Assembly (NCBI GenBank): GCA_040954595.2
Contig: CM082590.2
Span: 1,240,001-1,304,000 of the forward strand
DNA: 64,000 bases
Source: Balanoglossus misakiensis
Taxonomy: Eukaryota; Hemichordata
Direction: 5' to 3'
The notes beneath the pieces are model-generated. The model saw only the letters and a program-made list of their open reading frames with translations, had not been told where the DNA came from and searched no databases. Positions within the stretch are counted from its first letter, which is position 1; each line of letters opens with the position of its first letter. Below, piece by piece: positions 11,449 through 25,469 of the stretch. Both the position numbers and the translations under genes were made by a program.

Positions 11449-12249
11449 TTACCAGTAGACCATCATGACTAGCACATATACAGTTGGCAGGATATGATTC
11501 TGGTTTCCTTCGGATATGTTGTATTCCAAAGCTGAGCCACATGTATAGTCTATGTCTTCCAAGGCAGTTACCAGGTTTAGTAATTCATTTGCTTTCAATT
11601 TCTTTGCACTGTGCAAAACTCTTGGTCTGTCACATTCTCCACACTTGACAGTACACCTGACTCTACCAGCTGTCTGTGCACTGGGACTGAATGGTACACC
11701 ATGGCTTTCATTCTTCTGCTTTTCAAGAGAAGGTCGTTGGCTTTCATTGGTGAGTGTTCCATACACTTCAGCAAATGGCTTGTAGTGGTCTTTGTCATCA
11801 GCCAACATTGGGTCAGGAAAGAAGTGTAACTCTTCAAACTTCTCTGCAGGAAGTCTGGGTGGTTTGTGAAATCTGCATACCAAGCTGCTACACTTTTTTA
11901 CACTGAATGAATAATTCCTGCTCTGACAGTGATCTTCATAGAACTTGGCTAGGTTTTCTGATTTCTGCGCTTCTTTCTTTGTTACCTTTATGTGTACAGC
12001 CGGGTCTATTTGATGAAGGCTGTTCTCTAGATCCTGGATTTCCTGGCTGTCATATACGGGCGACCGTAATTACTACTAAATATTCCAGAAACATATGATA
12101 GATACTAGCTTGTGAGTGATATGATAGACTGTACGCTTACTTACCATCAACGGATTCTCCACCATCTTCAAATCGATGCCTTATTTGTCTATGTGATGCC
12201 TCCAACAGTCTGCCAAATTCATCATACTTTTTGCACACTTCCGAACATT
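11449..12249 (-). pseudogene. Gene B exons b1 and b2, unit 2 copy
   Basis: Same exon pair as in unit 1, but with the shorter T run near 11891. Exon b2 is therefore open from about 12063 to 11449 as one frame, about 205 codons running from SPVYDSQEIQDLENSL through the VKCGECDRPR knuckle to LVMMVYW. Exon b1 is 12249-12145 with the same acceptor and GTAAGT donor. It is the best copy for reading the fragment, yet it ends at the same internal stop as every other copy. Confidence 0.5.
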
Positions 12250-12358
12250 CTGGAATAACAAGGCATCATGAACCACACTGTAAAACTGCTTATGCAATAC
12301 AGTGCTTTCTCACACTCTTGGCCGCTGAGAGTGTGGGATAGAAAGTGTGGGATCAGAA

Positions 12359-12570
12359 TTCGTCCCCTGCAAGGCCCCATAGACAAAACTGGTGCGTCTG
12401 CGGTCGAGGTCCGGACCCGGACGCAGCTTTTTCGGTCGAAATTCGATTTATCGAAGCAAAATCCTTTCCCTGTCTACTTCTACCTCCTAACCGACTCCAA
12501 ATATGATGCGATTAACTTCTTCTAACGTTCGTGTAACGCCGGGAAAACACAGACCTGTACGCAGAGCTAG
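12359..12570. mobile_element. hAT-like MITE, left end deleted (unit 2)
   Basis: The right end and right target copy (12571-12578) are present. The left terminus is missing because of the 1.1-kb deletion shared with unit 3. Confidence 0.6.
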
Positions 12571-12641
12571 TCAAGTCAGGGTTAATTGTAAACAATGATC
12601 TTCCGAACCTAACAGTAGCAAATGCCATAATAGATACGTAC

Positions 12642-12748
12642 CAGCACTTGTCAAGTGGTTGCGAACCAGAAATAATCTCTTTGGTGCTGGGTTCATTCTG
12701 TTTTCCACTTCTCGACGATCTGGTCCGCAGCATATACGCTTCATCCAT
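12642..12748 (-). CDS. Candidate first exon b0 (unit 2)
   Basis: Copy of the candidate exon with the same length, start codon and donor as unit 1. A few substitutions include Thr to Met in the TLRTR stretch and Asn to Ser in NTKEI. Confidence 0.33.
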
Positions 12749-13370
12749 TGTGTGCAGTATGGTTAAAGGTCACTGCGTGCTGTGTCAGTGACTATTGCGC
12801 CACCAAGCGGATGACACTGTATAGTCTCGGTTTATACCCAGACCCCTCTGCTTCCTTCGTTGGACACTCCAGAAAGAGGAGTAATTGACAAAAGATAAGG
12901 TTTGTGGAACGAATCGGTGCGCCAAAATGAGCCGTCTCGTATCAACTGAAGACGCTAATTCATGTTGGGGTTTATAATATAAGTGGAGTAATTAGCACGT
13001 GGATACATTATGATGCGATGCCAAACGCCAGTCCATGGAAGTCTCAAATTGTATATTTCTTGGCAGCGTGGCTCACTTTTCACACATGCCATTCATACAT
13101 GCCATTTGCGGCAGTAATCGGACAAAAATTCATTTTGCAGCAGAATTCATTTTATCGCCGGCTGAGTTGTAAAGTATTAATGTTATGTATGGTTCAATTG
13201 GAGAGTAAAGCGAATTTGGTAATGTTAGGCGTTATGATATATTGACTTCCGAGTCGATTTTTTCCGACTGATGATTAAATAATGCAACAGCCACTGCACG
13301 TCATGATGGATCCCCGAAAGGATCCCGATTCTTCGCTCAGATTTTAAAAAAAAGAAAAACTGAATGTCTG

Positions 13371-15899
13371 TTAGAATATGTCATTGATATGTAACCGTTT
13401 ATTCAAATTATAGATAGTATAGATAGAGTTAAAGATTATATAGTGTGACAAAAGATTTCTTATAATTTCAGACGTCGTATCATGACTTGTCCCTGAATCC
13501 TCTGCATCTGTGTTTTCTGTGAAATGTAAACGTCGTGCAGCCCTTGATGTTGAATGTTCATTGGCCTATAAGAAAATATTGGAATTACAATATCATACTA
13601 CATTCAAACCCTGGCAATAGAGGAACAACAGGCCAGGAAAGCATGACAGCAGTGAAAATAGAATTAATGCAAATCTGAGAAATACAGACCATAGTCAATG
13701 TCAATTGTTAATTTATCCCTTGACATATCAGATTGGTTATATTTTATCCTCTTATTTTAAATGTTATTTTTCCTTGTGTAATGTTCAAGTGGCAAACTTT
13801 TAAGAGATTATTTTTAGTATTAATTTCATTGTTGTTAAAAGAGGTTAACTTACGGTTGAACTGTTATCAGCCTCTATTTCATTTTTCCACTGTAGTATTT
13901 TCGTGTCATGAGATTTCTTTATTGAGTCTACCAGGGACCTAGTGGATGTCTTCGAAAGGCAGATACCAAGCTTGTTGAAGCACTGGAAAAGCTGGATTGT
14001 AATAAATAATATTGTATAGAATTACATAAATTTATCACAGCATAGAGGCATTTCATACAGGATTTGTTATAGGCTCATGTTTAACTGCTGATTTAGACAT
14101 TGTATTTTAAGTGCTACATGCTTTCATATTTTTTAAGGAAGAACTTGTCAGATAATTTTTTAACCCTTGTACATGTACATCCAGACAAAAAAATCAATCG
14201 CATTTACTGTCCAGGTAGCAAATTAAGCAAATGTCAATAAAAACATATCAGTATATTCCTGCAAAACCAAGACTGATGCTAAAAATGATTATTTTCATAA
14301 CATCCAGTACATAAAATTCATATTTACTCACTTTATCACTACATCCATTTTGCTACATCTGCACGGAGTTAACACCGACAAAAAATTTATTTTTTTGTGG
14401 TGTTCTTGCATGCAACAATCCCATCAGAATGGAAACAAACCTGGCAACAGAGCATGATGAACCACTCCTGTAACAAGGGAACAGATGTGTTGATTAAATA
14501 TATAGAAGAAATACTGACACAGCTTCATTCTCAGTCAAAAATATGCATTCATGTATTTTTAGACTACCAATACCTGGGGTTGTACACCTGTCCAATATTG
14601 CTGCATAATGTTTTTATTTTAGTACAGTAAGCTGGTAAGCTACAGTCAATTGGATTCCCCAGTCACTTTTAGGCATCTCCAGTATGTCATCATAACTATG
14701 TGAGTAATAACAAAAAATGATAGTTCCCTAAATTCAGCAAAAACACTTAATGTAAAAGAAGATTACGTGCTTTGTTTGCCTTGTCACCATGGACGTAATG
14801 CAAGCAAATGTTGCAGGAACTTCCTTCTTTAGTTGATTTATTACATCTCCCCAACTAAAAGAAGACAAATTTTCAATTGTTACAGGCTTGGCAAGTGGTG
14901 TTTCTTTTTTTTTTTGAGTACTCTCTCATTTCCTTTTTGATCATATTTGCTGCAACTTTGAGTATGGCATTTCTTGCTGGTTTGCTTTTCTTGACCAGGA
15001 TGTTAAACGCCTGGAGATATTGGGATCTCAGCAGTTTCTTAACGACACTCCCACGGTTGGATATAATCTAATAAGAATAAGAAAATAATGAGGTTTTTAA
15101 TAAAGCTTGAAAGTTAATGCATCAGGACAAAACATTCAATGTTTCAAACTCATGTTCAAAACTCAGTGATGAAAAATCTTAAATTCAGAAACTACTGGCT
15201 GTCTTTATATTTTTCTCAAAATTTTTATTCAAATGCAAATATAAGATTGTTTCAAACCAAGTTGATGGGACGATATACAAATGAACACATACAATTTTCT
15301 CAACATTTTGGTAAAAATTCTTCAATCAGAAGGTAATATTACTGTGACTGTAAAATGTCATAAGTCTTCATCATGGCAGTTAAATAAAATGAGCAAAAAA
15401 AGTGAAGAAAATGGTCAAATAGTAAATTAATAAACTGAATACAGCTAATAATGGTGATTTTTAAAAAGAAATATCTTACCTTGGAAGTAGGTTTCACTAT
15501 ACTTACACCCTTTACTGGTGTACCAAGTTTCCTTCTCTTTGGTGAAAGACCAATTGGAGACCTGTAACTCTCATCGGGCATTTTTTTTGAGAGCAGAGCT
15601 TGCTTGCTCCTGCTGTCGGAAAAGGCGCGGCTAGTCTCATCATAATTTTTGCCTGATGAGTGTAGCTTTGCCAGAACTCTGGCACAGGGCAAACACAAGT
15701 ATCGTGGTTTTCCTGGCGTAAGGATTACATGAAATTCACGTTCAATAACTTCTACGCCCGGTTGGCTGGAGTGGGGCAATTTTGCGTCCACAGATTTTGT
15801 TTGTAGAGTTTTTTGTTTGGGGGCAAATTTAACACCACAATTAATGCATTCCTCCATGGCTACTGAAAGTGTATAGTGAAGGATGATGGGATTTTGCAT
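13371..15899 (-). pseudogene. Gene A, unit 2 copy (frameshift in exon 2)
   Basis: Exon 1 (15899-15480) is fully open: two CxxC pairs, then RSPIGLSPKRRKLGTPVKG, to a GTAAGAT donor. Exon 2 (15067-14767) is 301 bases instead of 300, because its T run near 14905 has 11 residues instead of 10. The frame is lost in the lysine stretch. Exon 3 (13991-13854, 138 bases) and exon 4 (13565-13371, 195 bases with stop) are intact. If the homopolymer were a base-calling error, this would be an intact gene of about 350 codons. Confidence 0.55.
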
Positions 15900-17878
15900 G
15901 TTAATGACGTTTAATTAGTACTTAAGAAAGGCAGACAGAGACAGACACTACCATAAAACCATAAATCAATTAACTTTACTAGAAGTATCCAATATCAAAT
16001 GTCCAAATTACATGTCAGAAGCTTTGAACATTTTAGTTTAGTTTATTTTGTATTTATTTCACATCGAATATAATTACAGTATATTTGGGTCCCATTGGTA
16101 TGTACCATGGGACCTTATGGGATCGGTTGCGTCTGTATGTATGTATGTATGTATGGATGTATGTATGGATGGATGGATGTATGTCTGTATGTCCGTCCAC
16201 ATCAAAAACTTGAAAACCGCTGCGTGTATCACCTTGATATTTCGTGTGCTGATGCAGGCTGGGCTGTAGATGGGAGTTTGTTCAAATGAAGTTGTCATTG
16301 CCAAAAATATGCAAATTAGTTGGAAAAATGTGAATTTGGTCAAAACTCAGTAACTCAAGAACTACTGGTCAGATTGCTTTGCAAAGTGGTGTGTATTTAC
16401 TTTATTGAGTTGTTTTAATTAGGCAGAAACTCCCTCCTGTTATTCACATAAACACAGCAAATTCCTGAATGATTACATAACTGGCTAAGTTAAAAGAGGC
16501 CAGCTGTTCTATTTAGTGTATGTACAGTACATATGAAATTGGCAGCTTATGGGTCAGTCAGTGTTTGCCCATTGAGCAAAGTTGAACTTCATTGGAGAAA
16601 AGAAGAACCACGCCCGTCGGTCTTAATTTGCATTTTAACACTTTATTTTGCATTTCAATACTTGATTTAAATATGAGAAAAGCCTAACAGTTTTGTCTCA
16701 CTGTAGTTAAAGTTTTGGGACTAGAAATATAAATAGTTTGTGTCCATGAGTTTGTATTGGGGATGTGTTAGCACTCTGGGCACCGTACTCCTCACGGGAT
16801 CTGTTAACGCAGGTCAGCGCAACACACCCCAAGGTTTTGTATCGTCTTCTTTTGCTGTGATTTGAGAGCTATACAGTTCATCTTGGCATTCATCGTCCCA
16901 TCAGACGATATTAGATTGCTGTTGGGTCCCATTGGTATGCACCATGGGACCTTATGGGATCGTTGCGCCTGTATGTATGGATGGATGGATGGATGGATGT
17001 CTGTATGTCCGATTACATAACTGGCTAAGTTTTAAAGAGGCCAGCTGTTCTATTTAGTGTATGTACAGTACATATGCCATTGGCAGCTTATGGGTCAGTC
17101 AGTGTTTGCCCATTGATCTCTCGCTATGTGTGTGTGTCTGTCTGTCTGTCTGTATATGGCCATGTACTCCGGTGTAGACTTTTTCTTGTGTAATCACTCA
17201 ATGGGACCACCGTGTCCTTGACGCGATTTTTAATTAATTTATACAACTATTTAAAGCTAAAAGTATACATATTTTTCCCAGTTAACTTCGGTATTAAAAT
17301 GTATTGAAAAAATTTCGGTCCGATGCTCTTTTGTTTGCCAGATCCGAGCTGGCCGTGACCTGTGACGCGGTGGCTGATGGGTAAACTCGTTGTATTTCAG
17401 TATGGCATTCTCCGGGTAAACGCGGAAGTCCAACAAAGCTTCAGAAAACGAGCGTTTTTTGTCGTTATGATAGCTGGTCAAAGTTGATCGCCTCATTTCT
17501 GGGGTCGCTTAGAGGTAGAGGTAAGCTGGGAAAGGATTTTTCCCTCGATAAATTCGAATTTCCGAAAAACAGCTGCAGTACGGATCCGGACCGCAGAAGC
17601 ACCAGTTTTTTCTATGTCGCCTTGCAGGGCTGTGGGTGGAGGCCATGTAACGCCGGGAACACACAGACCTGTACGCAGGGTGTGAGATTCTTTTAGTCCC
17701 TCCACACAGGATATATCAAAGTAAGCTTAAGTTTATAGTATACAAGCGTTCACTGTTCAGAGTTCACTTTTTATGCTCAGTCACTTGGCGGTTTTCTGAA
17801 TATTTTTCTCTTCCGTTTGAGATACTTTGGCCGGGTAATGTAACAAAGTTGGATACACATCGGCAGCCCTCTCTCCAG

Positions 17879-18679
17879 TTACCAGTAGACCATCATGACT
17901 AGCACATATACAGTTGGCAGGATATGATTCTGGTTTCCTTCGGATATGTTGTATTCCAAAGCTGAGCCACATGTATAGTCTATGTCTTCCAAGGCAGTTA
18001 CCAGGTTTAGTAATTCATTTGCTTTCAATTTCTTTGCACTGTGCAAAACTCTTGGTCTGTCACATTCTCCACACTTGACAGTACACCTGACTCTACCAGC
18101 TGTCTGTGCACTGGGACTGAATGGTACACCATGGCTTTCATTCTTCTGCTTTTCAAGAGAAGGTCGTTGGCTTTCATTGGTGAGTGTTCCATACACTTCA
18201 GCAAATGGCTTGTAGTGGTCTTTGTCATCAGCCAACATTGGGTCAGGAAAGAAGTGTAACTCTTCAAACTTCTCTGCAGGAAGTCTGGGTGGTTTGTGAA
18301 ATCTGCATACCAAGCTGCTACACTTTTTTACACTGAATGAATAATTCCTGCTCTGACAGTGATCTTCATAGAACTTGGCTAGGTTTTCTGATTTCTGCGC
18401 TTCTTTCTTTGTTACCTTTATGTGTACAGCCGGGTCTATTTGATGAAGGCTGTTCTCTAGATCCTGGATTTCCTGGCTGTCATATACGGGCGACCGTAAT
18501 TACTACTAAATATTCCAGAAACATATGATAGATACTAGCTTGTGAGTGATATGATAGACTGTACGCTTACTTACCATCAACGGATTCTCCACCATCTTCA
18601 AATCGATGCCTTATTTGTCTATGTGATGCCTCCAACAGTCTGCCAAATTCATCATACTTTTTGCACACTTCCGAACATT
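17879..18679 (-). pseudogene. Gene B exons b1 and b2, unit 3 copy
   Basis: Exons b1 (18679-18575) and b2 (about 18493-17879) are intact to the shared stop. They are essentially identical to the unit 2 copy, so they add no independent evidence of function. Confidence 0.5.
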
Positions 18680-18788
18680 CTGGAATAACAAGGCATCATG
18701 AACCACACTGTAAAACTGCTTATGCAATACAGTGCTTTCTCACACTCTTGGCCGCTGAGAGTGTGGGATAGAAAGTGTGGGATCAGAA

Positions 18789-19000
18789 TTCGTCCCCTGC
18801 AAGGCCCCATAGACAAAACTGGTGCGTCTGCGGTCGAGGTCCGGACCCGGACGCAGCTTTTTCGGTCGAAATTCGATTTATCGAAGCAAAATCCTTTCCC
18901 TGTCTACTTCTACCTCCTAACCGACTCCAAATATGATGCGATTAACTTCTTCTAACGTTCGTGTAACGCCGGGAAAACACAGACCTGTACGCATAGCTAG
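18789..19000. mobile_element. hAT-like MITE, left end deleted (unit 3)
   Basis: Same truncation as in unit 2. The right target copy is at 19001-19008. Confidence 0.6.
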
Positions 19001-19071
19001 TCAAGTCAGGGTTAATTGTAAACAATGATCTTCCGAACTCAACAGTAGCAAATGCCATAATAGATACGTAC

Positions 19072-19178
19072 CAGCACTTGTCAAGTGGTTGCGAACCAGA
19101 AATAATCTCTTTGGTGCTGGGTTCATTCTGTTTTCCACTTCTCGACGATCTGGTCCGCAGCATATACGCTTCATCCAT
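19072..19178 (-). CDS. Candidate first exon b0 (unit 3)
   Basis: Copy of the candidate exon with start codon, frame and GTACGT donor preserved. Its coding sequence matches unit 2 in the substitutions noted there. Confidence 0.33.
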
Positions 19179-19800
19179 TGTGTGCAGTATGGTTAAAGGT
19201 CACTGCGTGCTGTGTCAGTGACTATTGCGCCACCAAGCGGATGACACTGTATAGTCTCGGTTTATACCCAGACCCCTCTGCTTCCTTCGTTGGACACTCC
19301 AGAAAGAGGAGTAATTGACAAAAGATAAGGTTTGTGGAACGAATCGGTGCGCCAAAATGAGCCGTCTCGTATCAACTGAAGACGCTAATTCATGTTGGGG
19401 TTTATAATATAAGTGGAGTAATTAGCACGTGGATACATTATGATGCGATGCCAAACGCCAGTCCATGGAAGTCTCAAATTGTATATTTCTTGGCAGCGTG
19501 GCTCACTTTTCACACATGCCATTCATACATGCCATTTGCGGCAGTAATCGGACAAAAATTCATTTTGCAGCAGAATTCATTTTATCGCCGGCTGAGTTGT
19601 AAAGTATTAATGTTATGTATGGTTCAATTGGAGAGTAAAGCGAATTTGGTAATGTTAGGCGTTATGATATATTGACTTCCGAGTCGATTTTTTCCGACTG
19701 ATGATTAAATAATGCAACAGCCACTGCACGTCATGATGGATCCCCGAAAGGATCCCGATTCTTCGCTCAGATTTTAAAAAAAAGAAAAACTGAATGTCTG

Positions 19801-22310
19801 TTAGAATATGTCATTGATATGTAACCGTTTATTCAAATTATAGATAGTATAGATAGAGTTACAGATTATATAGTGTGACAAAAGATTTCTTATAATTTCA
19901 GACGTCGTATCATGACTTGTCCCTGAATCCTCTGCATCTGTGTTTTCTGTGAAATGTAAACGTCGTGCAGCCCTTGATGTTGAATGTTCATTGGCCTATA
20001 AGAAAATATTGGAATTACAATATCATACTACATTCAAACCCTGGCAATAGAGGCACAACAGGCCAGGAAAGCATGACAGCAGTGAAAATAGAATTAATGC
20101 AAATCTGAGAAATACAGACCATAGTCAATGTCAATTGTTAATTTATCCCTTGACATATCAGATTGGTTATATTTTATCCTCTTATTTTAAATGTTATTTT
20201 TCCTTGTGTAATGTTCAAGTGGCAAACTTTTAAGAGATTATTTTTAGTATTAATTTCATTGTTGTTAAAAGAGGTTAACTTACGGTTGAACTGTTATCAG
20301 CCTCTATTTCATTTTTCCACTGTAGTATTTTCGTGTCATGAGATTTCTTTATTGAGTCTACCAGGGACCTAGTGGATGTCTTCGAAAGGCAGATACCAAG
20401 CTTGTTGAAGCACTGGAAAAGCTGGATTGTAATAAATATTATTGTATAGAATTACATAAATTTATCACAGCATAGAGGCATTTCATACAGGATTTGTTAT
20501 AGGCTCATGTTTAACTGCTGATTTAGACATTGTATTTTAAGTGCTACATGCTTTCATATTTTTTAAGGAAGAACTTGTCAGATAATTTTTTAACCCTTGT
20601 ACATGTACATCCAGACAAAAAAATCAATCGCATTTACTGTCCAGGTAGCAAATTAAGCAAATGTCAATATAAACATATCAGTATATTCCTGCAAAACCAA
20701 GACTGATGCTAAAAATGATTATTTTCATAACATCCAGTACATAAAATTCATATTTACTCACTTTATCACTACATCCATTTTGCTACATCTGCACGGAGTT
20801 AACACCGACAAAAAATTTATTTTTTTGTGGTGTTCTTGCATGCAACAATCCCATCAGAATGGAACCAAACCTGTCAACAGAGCATGATGAACCACTCCTG
20901 TAACAAGGGAACAGATGTGTTGATTAAATATATAGAAGAAATACTGACACAGCTTCATTCTCAGTCAAAAATATGCATTCATGTATTTTTAGACTACCAA
21001 TACCTGGGGTTGTACACCTGTCCAATATTGCTGCATAATGTTTTTATTTTAGTACAGTAAGCTGGTAAGCTACAATCAATTGGATTCCCCAGTCACTTTT
21101 AGGCATCTCCAGTATGTCATCATAACTATGTGAGTAATAACAAAAATGATAGTTCCCTAAATTCAGCAAAAACACTTAATGTAAAAGAAGATTACGTGCT
21201 TTGTTTGCCTTGTCACCATGGACGTAATGCAAGCAAATGTTGCAGGAACTTCCTTCTTTAGTTGATTTATTACATCTCCCCAACTAAAAGAAGACAAATT
21301 TTCAATTGTTACAGGCTTGGCAAGTGGTGTTTCTTTTTTTTTTGAGTACTCTCTCATTTCCTTTTTGATCATATTTGCTGCAACTTTGAGTATGGCATTT
21401 CTTGCTGGTTTGCTTTTCTTGACCAGGATGTTAAACGCCTGGAGATATTGGGATCTCAGCAGTTTCTTAACGACACTCCCACGGTTGGATATAATCTAAT
21501 AAGAATAAGAAAATAATGAGGTTTTTAATAAAGCTTGAAAGTTAATGCATCAGGACAAAACATTCAATGTTTCAAACTCATGTTCAAAACTCAGTGATGA
21601 AAAATCTTAAATTCAGAAACTACTGGCTGTCTTTATATTTTTCTCAAAATTTTTATTCAAATGCAAATATAAGATTGTTTCAAACCAAGTTGATGGGACG
21701 ATATACAAATGAACACATACAATTTTCTCAACATTTTGGTAAAAATTCTTCAATCAGAAGGTAATATTACTGTGACTGTAAAATGTCATAAGTCTTCATC
21801 ATGGCAGTTAAATAAAATGAGCAAAAAAAGTGAAGAAAATGGTCAAATAGTAAATTAATAAACTGAATACTGCTAATAATGGTGATTTTTAAAAAGAAAT
21901 ATCTTACCTTGGAAGTAGGTTTCACTATACTTACACCCTTTACTGGTGTACCAAGTTTCCTTCTCTTTGGTGAAAGACCAATTGGAGACCTGTAACTCTC
22001 ATCGGGCATTTTTTTTGAGAGCAGAGCTTGCTTGCTCCTGCTATCGGAAAAGGCGCGGCTAGTCTCATCATAATTTTTGCCTGATGAGTGTAGCTTTGCC
22101 AGAACTCTGGCACAGGGCAAACACAAGTATCGTGGTTTTCCTGGCGTAAGGATTACATGAAATTCACGTTCAATAACTTCTATGCCCGGTTGGCTGGAGT
22201 GGGGCAATTTTGCGTCCACAGATTTTCTTTGTAGAGTTTTTTGTTTGGGGGCAAATTTAACACCACAATTAATGCAGGATGATGGGATTTTGCATGTTAA
22301 TGACGTTTAA
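19801..22310 (-). pseudogene. Gene A, unit 3 copy (start codon deleted)
   Basis: Exons 2 (21495-21196, 300 bases), 3 (20421-20284) and 4 (19995-19801) are intact, and exon 1 is open from its CxxC region to the donor at 21907. A 32-bp deletion near 22277 removes the MEEC start region and puts the upstream ATG out of frame. The first large in-frame stretch therefore begins inside the protein (VDAKLPHSSQPG). A normal product would need a different start. Confidence 0.55.
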
Positions 22311-24209
22311 TTAGCACTTAAGAAAGCCAGACAGAGACAGACACTACCATAAAACCATAAATCAATTAACTTTACTAGAAGTATCCAATATCAAATGTCC
22401 AAATTACATGTCAGAAGCTTTGAACATTTTAGTTTAGTTTATTTTGTATTTATTTCACATCGAATATAATTACAGTATATTTGGGTCCCATTGGTATGTA
22501 CCATGGGACCTTATGGGATCGGTTGCGTCTGTATGTATGTATGTATGTATGGATGTATGTATGGATGGATGGATGTATGTCTGTATGTCCGTCCACATCA
22601 AAAACTTGAAAACCGCTGCGTGTATCACCTTGATATTTCGTGTGCTGATGCAGGCTGGGCTGTAGATGGGAGTTTGTTCAAATGAAGTTGTCATTGCCAA
22701 AAATATGCAAATTAGTTGGAAAAATGTGAATTTGGTCAAAACTCAGTAACTCAAGAACTACTGGTCAGATTGCTTTGCAAAGTGGTGTGTATTTACTTTA
22801 TTGAGTTGTTTTAATTGGGCAGAAACTCCCTCCTGTTATTCACATAAACACAGCAAATTCCTGAATGATTACATAACTGGCTAAGTTAAAAGAGGCCAGC
22901 TGTTCTATTTAGTGTATGTACAGTACATATGAAATTGGCAGCTTATGGGTCAGTCAGTGTTTGCCCATTGAGCAAAGTTGAACTTCATTGGAGAAAAGAA
23001 GAACCACGCCCGTCGGTCTTAATTTGCATTTTAACACTTTATTTTGCATTTCAATACTTGATTTAAATATGAGAAAAGCCTAACAGTTTTGTCTCACTGT
23101 AGTTAAAGTTTTGGGACTAGAAATATAAATAGTTTGTGTCCATGAGTTTGTATTGGGGATGTGTTAGCACTCTGGGCACCGTACTCCTCACGGGATCTGT
23201 TAACGCAGGTCAGCGCAACACACCCCAAGGTTTTGTATCGTCTTCTTTTGCTGTGATTTGAGAGCTATACAGTTCATCTAGGCATTCATCGTCCCATCAG
23301 ACGATATTAGATTGTTGTTGGGTCCCATTGGTATGCACCATGGGACCTTATGGGATCGTTGCGCCTGTATGTATGGATGGATGGATGGATGGATGTCTGT
23401 ATGTCCGATTACATAACTGGCTAAGTTTTAAAGAGGCCAGCTGTTCTATTTAGTGTATGTACAGTACATATGCCATTGGCAGCTTATGGGTCAGTCAGTG
23501 TTTGCCCATTGATCTCTCGCTATGTGTGTGTGTGTGTGTCTGTCTGTCTGTATATGGCCATGTACTCCGGTGTAGACTTTTTCTTGTGTAATCACTCAAT
23601 GGGACCACCGTGTCCTTGACGCGATTTTTAATTAATTTATACAACTATTTAAAGCTAAAAGTATACATATTTTTCCCAGTTAACTTCGGTATTAAAATAT
23701 ATTGAAAAAAATTCGGTCCGATGCTCTTTTGTTTGCCAGATCCGAGCTGCCCGTGACCTGTGACACGGTGGCTGATGGGTAAACTCGTTGTATTTCAGTA
23801 TGGCATTCTCCGGGTAAACGCGGAAGTGCAACAAAGCTTCAGAAAACGAGCGTTTTTTGTCGTTATGATAGCTGGTCAAAGTTGATCGCCTCATTTCTGG
23901 GGTCGCTTAGAGGTAGAGGTAAGCTGGGAAAGGATTTTTCCCTCGATAAATTCGAATTTCCGAAAAACAGCTGCGGTCCGGATCCGGACCGCAGAAGCAC
24001 CAGTTTTTTCTATGTCGCCTTGCAGGGCTGTGGGTGGAGGCCATGTAACGCCGGGAACACACAGACCTGTACGCAGGGCTATGGGAGTGTGAAATTCTTT
24101 TAGTCCCTCCACACAGGATATATCAAAGTAAGCTGTACTAATTCACCTATTAATTGTAAACAATGATCTTCCGAACTCAACAGTAGCAAATGCCATAATA
24201 GATACGTAC

Positions 24210-24316
24210 CAGCACTTGTCAAGTGGTTGCGAACCAGAAATAAACTCTTTGGTGTTGGGTTCATTCTGTTTTCCACTTCTCGACGATCTGGTCCGCAGCG
24301 TATACGCTTCATCCAT
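24210..24316 (-). CDS. Candidate first exon b0 (unit 4)
   Basis: The ATG at 24316 and the donor are preserved. Gene B exons b1 and b2 are deleted from this unit, so if b0 is transcribed here it cannot be spliced to them locally. Confidence 0.3.
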
Positions 24317-24530
24317 TGTGTGCAGTATGGTTAAAGGTCACTGCGTGCTGTGTCAGTGACTATTGCGCCACCAAGCGGATGACACTGTATAGTCTCGGTT
24401 TATACCCAGACCCCTCTGCTTCCTCCGTTGGACACTACAGAAAGAGGATTAATTGACAAAAGATAAGGTTTGTGGAACGAATCAGTGCGCCAAAATGAGC
24501 CGTCTCGTATCAACTCAGGACGCTAATTAG

Positions 24531-24842
24531 AAAAATGCGAAAAATATTACAAAAATCTTCTTCTCAAAATCGACGTGGCCTAGGACCTTGAAATTTGGCA
24601 CGGTGATTGGGGCCCATGAATACTGGTGCACCTGCCCTTTGAATTTGCAATTAGTCACGTGACTTGGTGGCTATAATCGAGCGAAATTTTCAAATTGACC
24701 TAAATTGCACGTTAATGGGGGTATGTACATTCTTTTCGCGATTTTTGTAGACCATGTGGCCAAAATCCCCTGTGCCAAATTTCAAGGTCCTAGGCCACGT
24801 TGATTTTTAGAAGAAGATTTTTGTAATATTTTTCGCATTTTT
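24531..24842. repeat. Foldback with about 70-bp arms
   Basis: The left arm (24531-24603) begins AAAAATGCGAAAAATATTAC and ends at TTTGGCAC. The right arm (24770-24842) is its near-perfect reverse complement, sharing GGCCTAGGACCTTGAAATTT. The spacer is about 165 bp. Confidence 0.75.
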
Positions 24843-25469
24843 TGGTGGGCTGAGGACGAACACTTGGGCATTGGACTTTGAACGTCATTACGTAATGTTG
24901 TGGAGATCTCATTAGCAGGCGGGTTGCAGTAGTCCTTGGAAAATCGGCTGAAATACGTAAACAGACCAGTGATTATTTTCCACGGAATGAATTTTGGGAC
25001 AACACATTATCGGAGTTCAGGCTCTGTTCGGGCGTTTTATTGAATTACGCTGAGTTTGTTAGCTGTTGCCGTTCCAATGGTTCTATCCAGACCCGGCTAC
25101 ACTGGTTAACATTCAATGTAATGCGGCAGCGGACTTTGACCCTCAGTCGCTAATGTTGTGGGAGGCTAATGTTGTGGGAGGTTTCATCATTAGCATGGTA
25201 GTCACTTGTAGTGGATAGTAGTTTGGGAAATTGGCCGAAATACGTAAGCAGACCAGTGATTTTCTTGCACGAAGGGAGTATGGTACCAGCAATAATCAGA
25301 GATCAGGGTTCGTTGCCGTTCAAAAGTTCCTACTTCAGTCGTGACGTTGCAACTGGACGTTCAGTATTGGGTTCGGCCCGCAGGTGGCCGTGGGGGTTAT
25401 CAGGTCCCCCGTAATGGCACGCAGCTTCATGCAGCTGTATGGGACCAAAATAATACGCCCGATTCGGGG

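Larger units (their letters stand above)
9524..15949 (+). repeat. Tandem unit 2 (6,426 bp)
   Basis: Near-identical, shortened copy of unit 1. Relative to unit 1 it lacks the segment from the TTAA element to the 5' part of the hAT-like MITE; the join is near 12357. It also lacks the 2.0-kb insertion, so the empty target site can be read at 13240-13250. It contains gene A (15899-13371), gene B b0 (12748-12642) and gene B b1/b2 (12249-11449). Confidence 0.92.
15950..22345 (+). repeat. Tandem unit 3 (6,396 bp)
   Basis: This is the closest relative of unit 2. It shares unit 2's 1.1-kb internal deletion, with the join near 18787. Single-base differences are scattered. Its private lesion is a 32-bp deletion near 22277 that removes the start of gene A. 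Gene A occupies about 22310-19801 and gene B 18679-17879. Confidence 0.92.
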
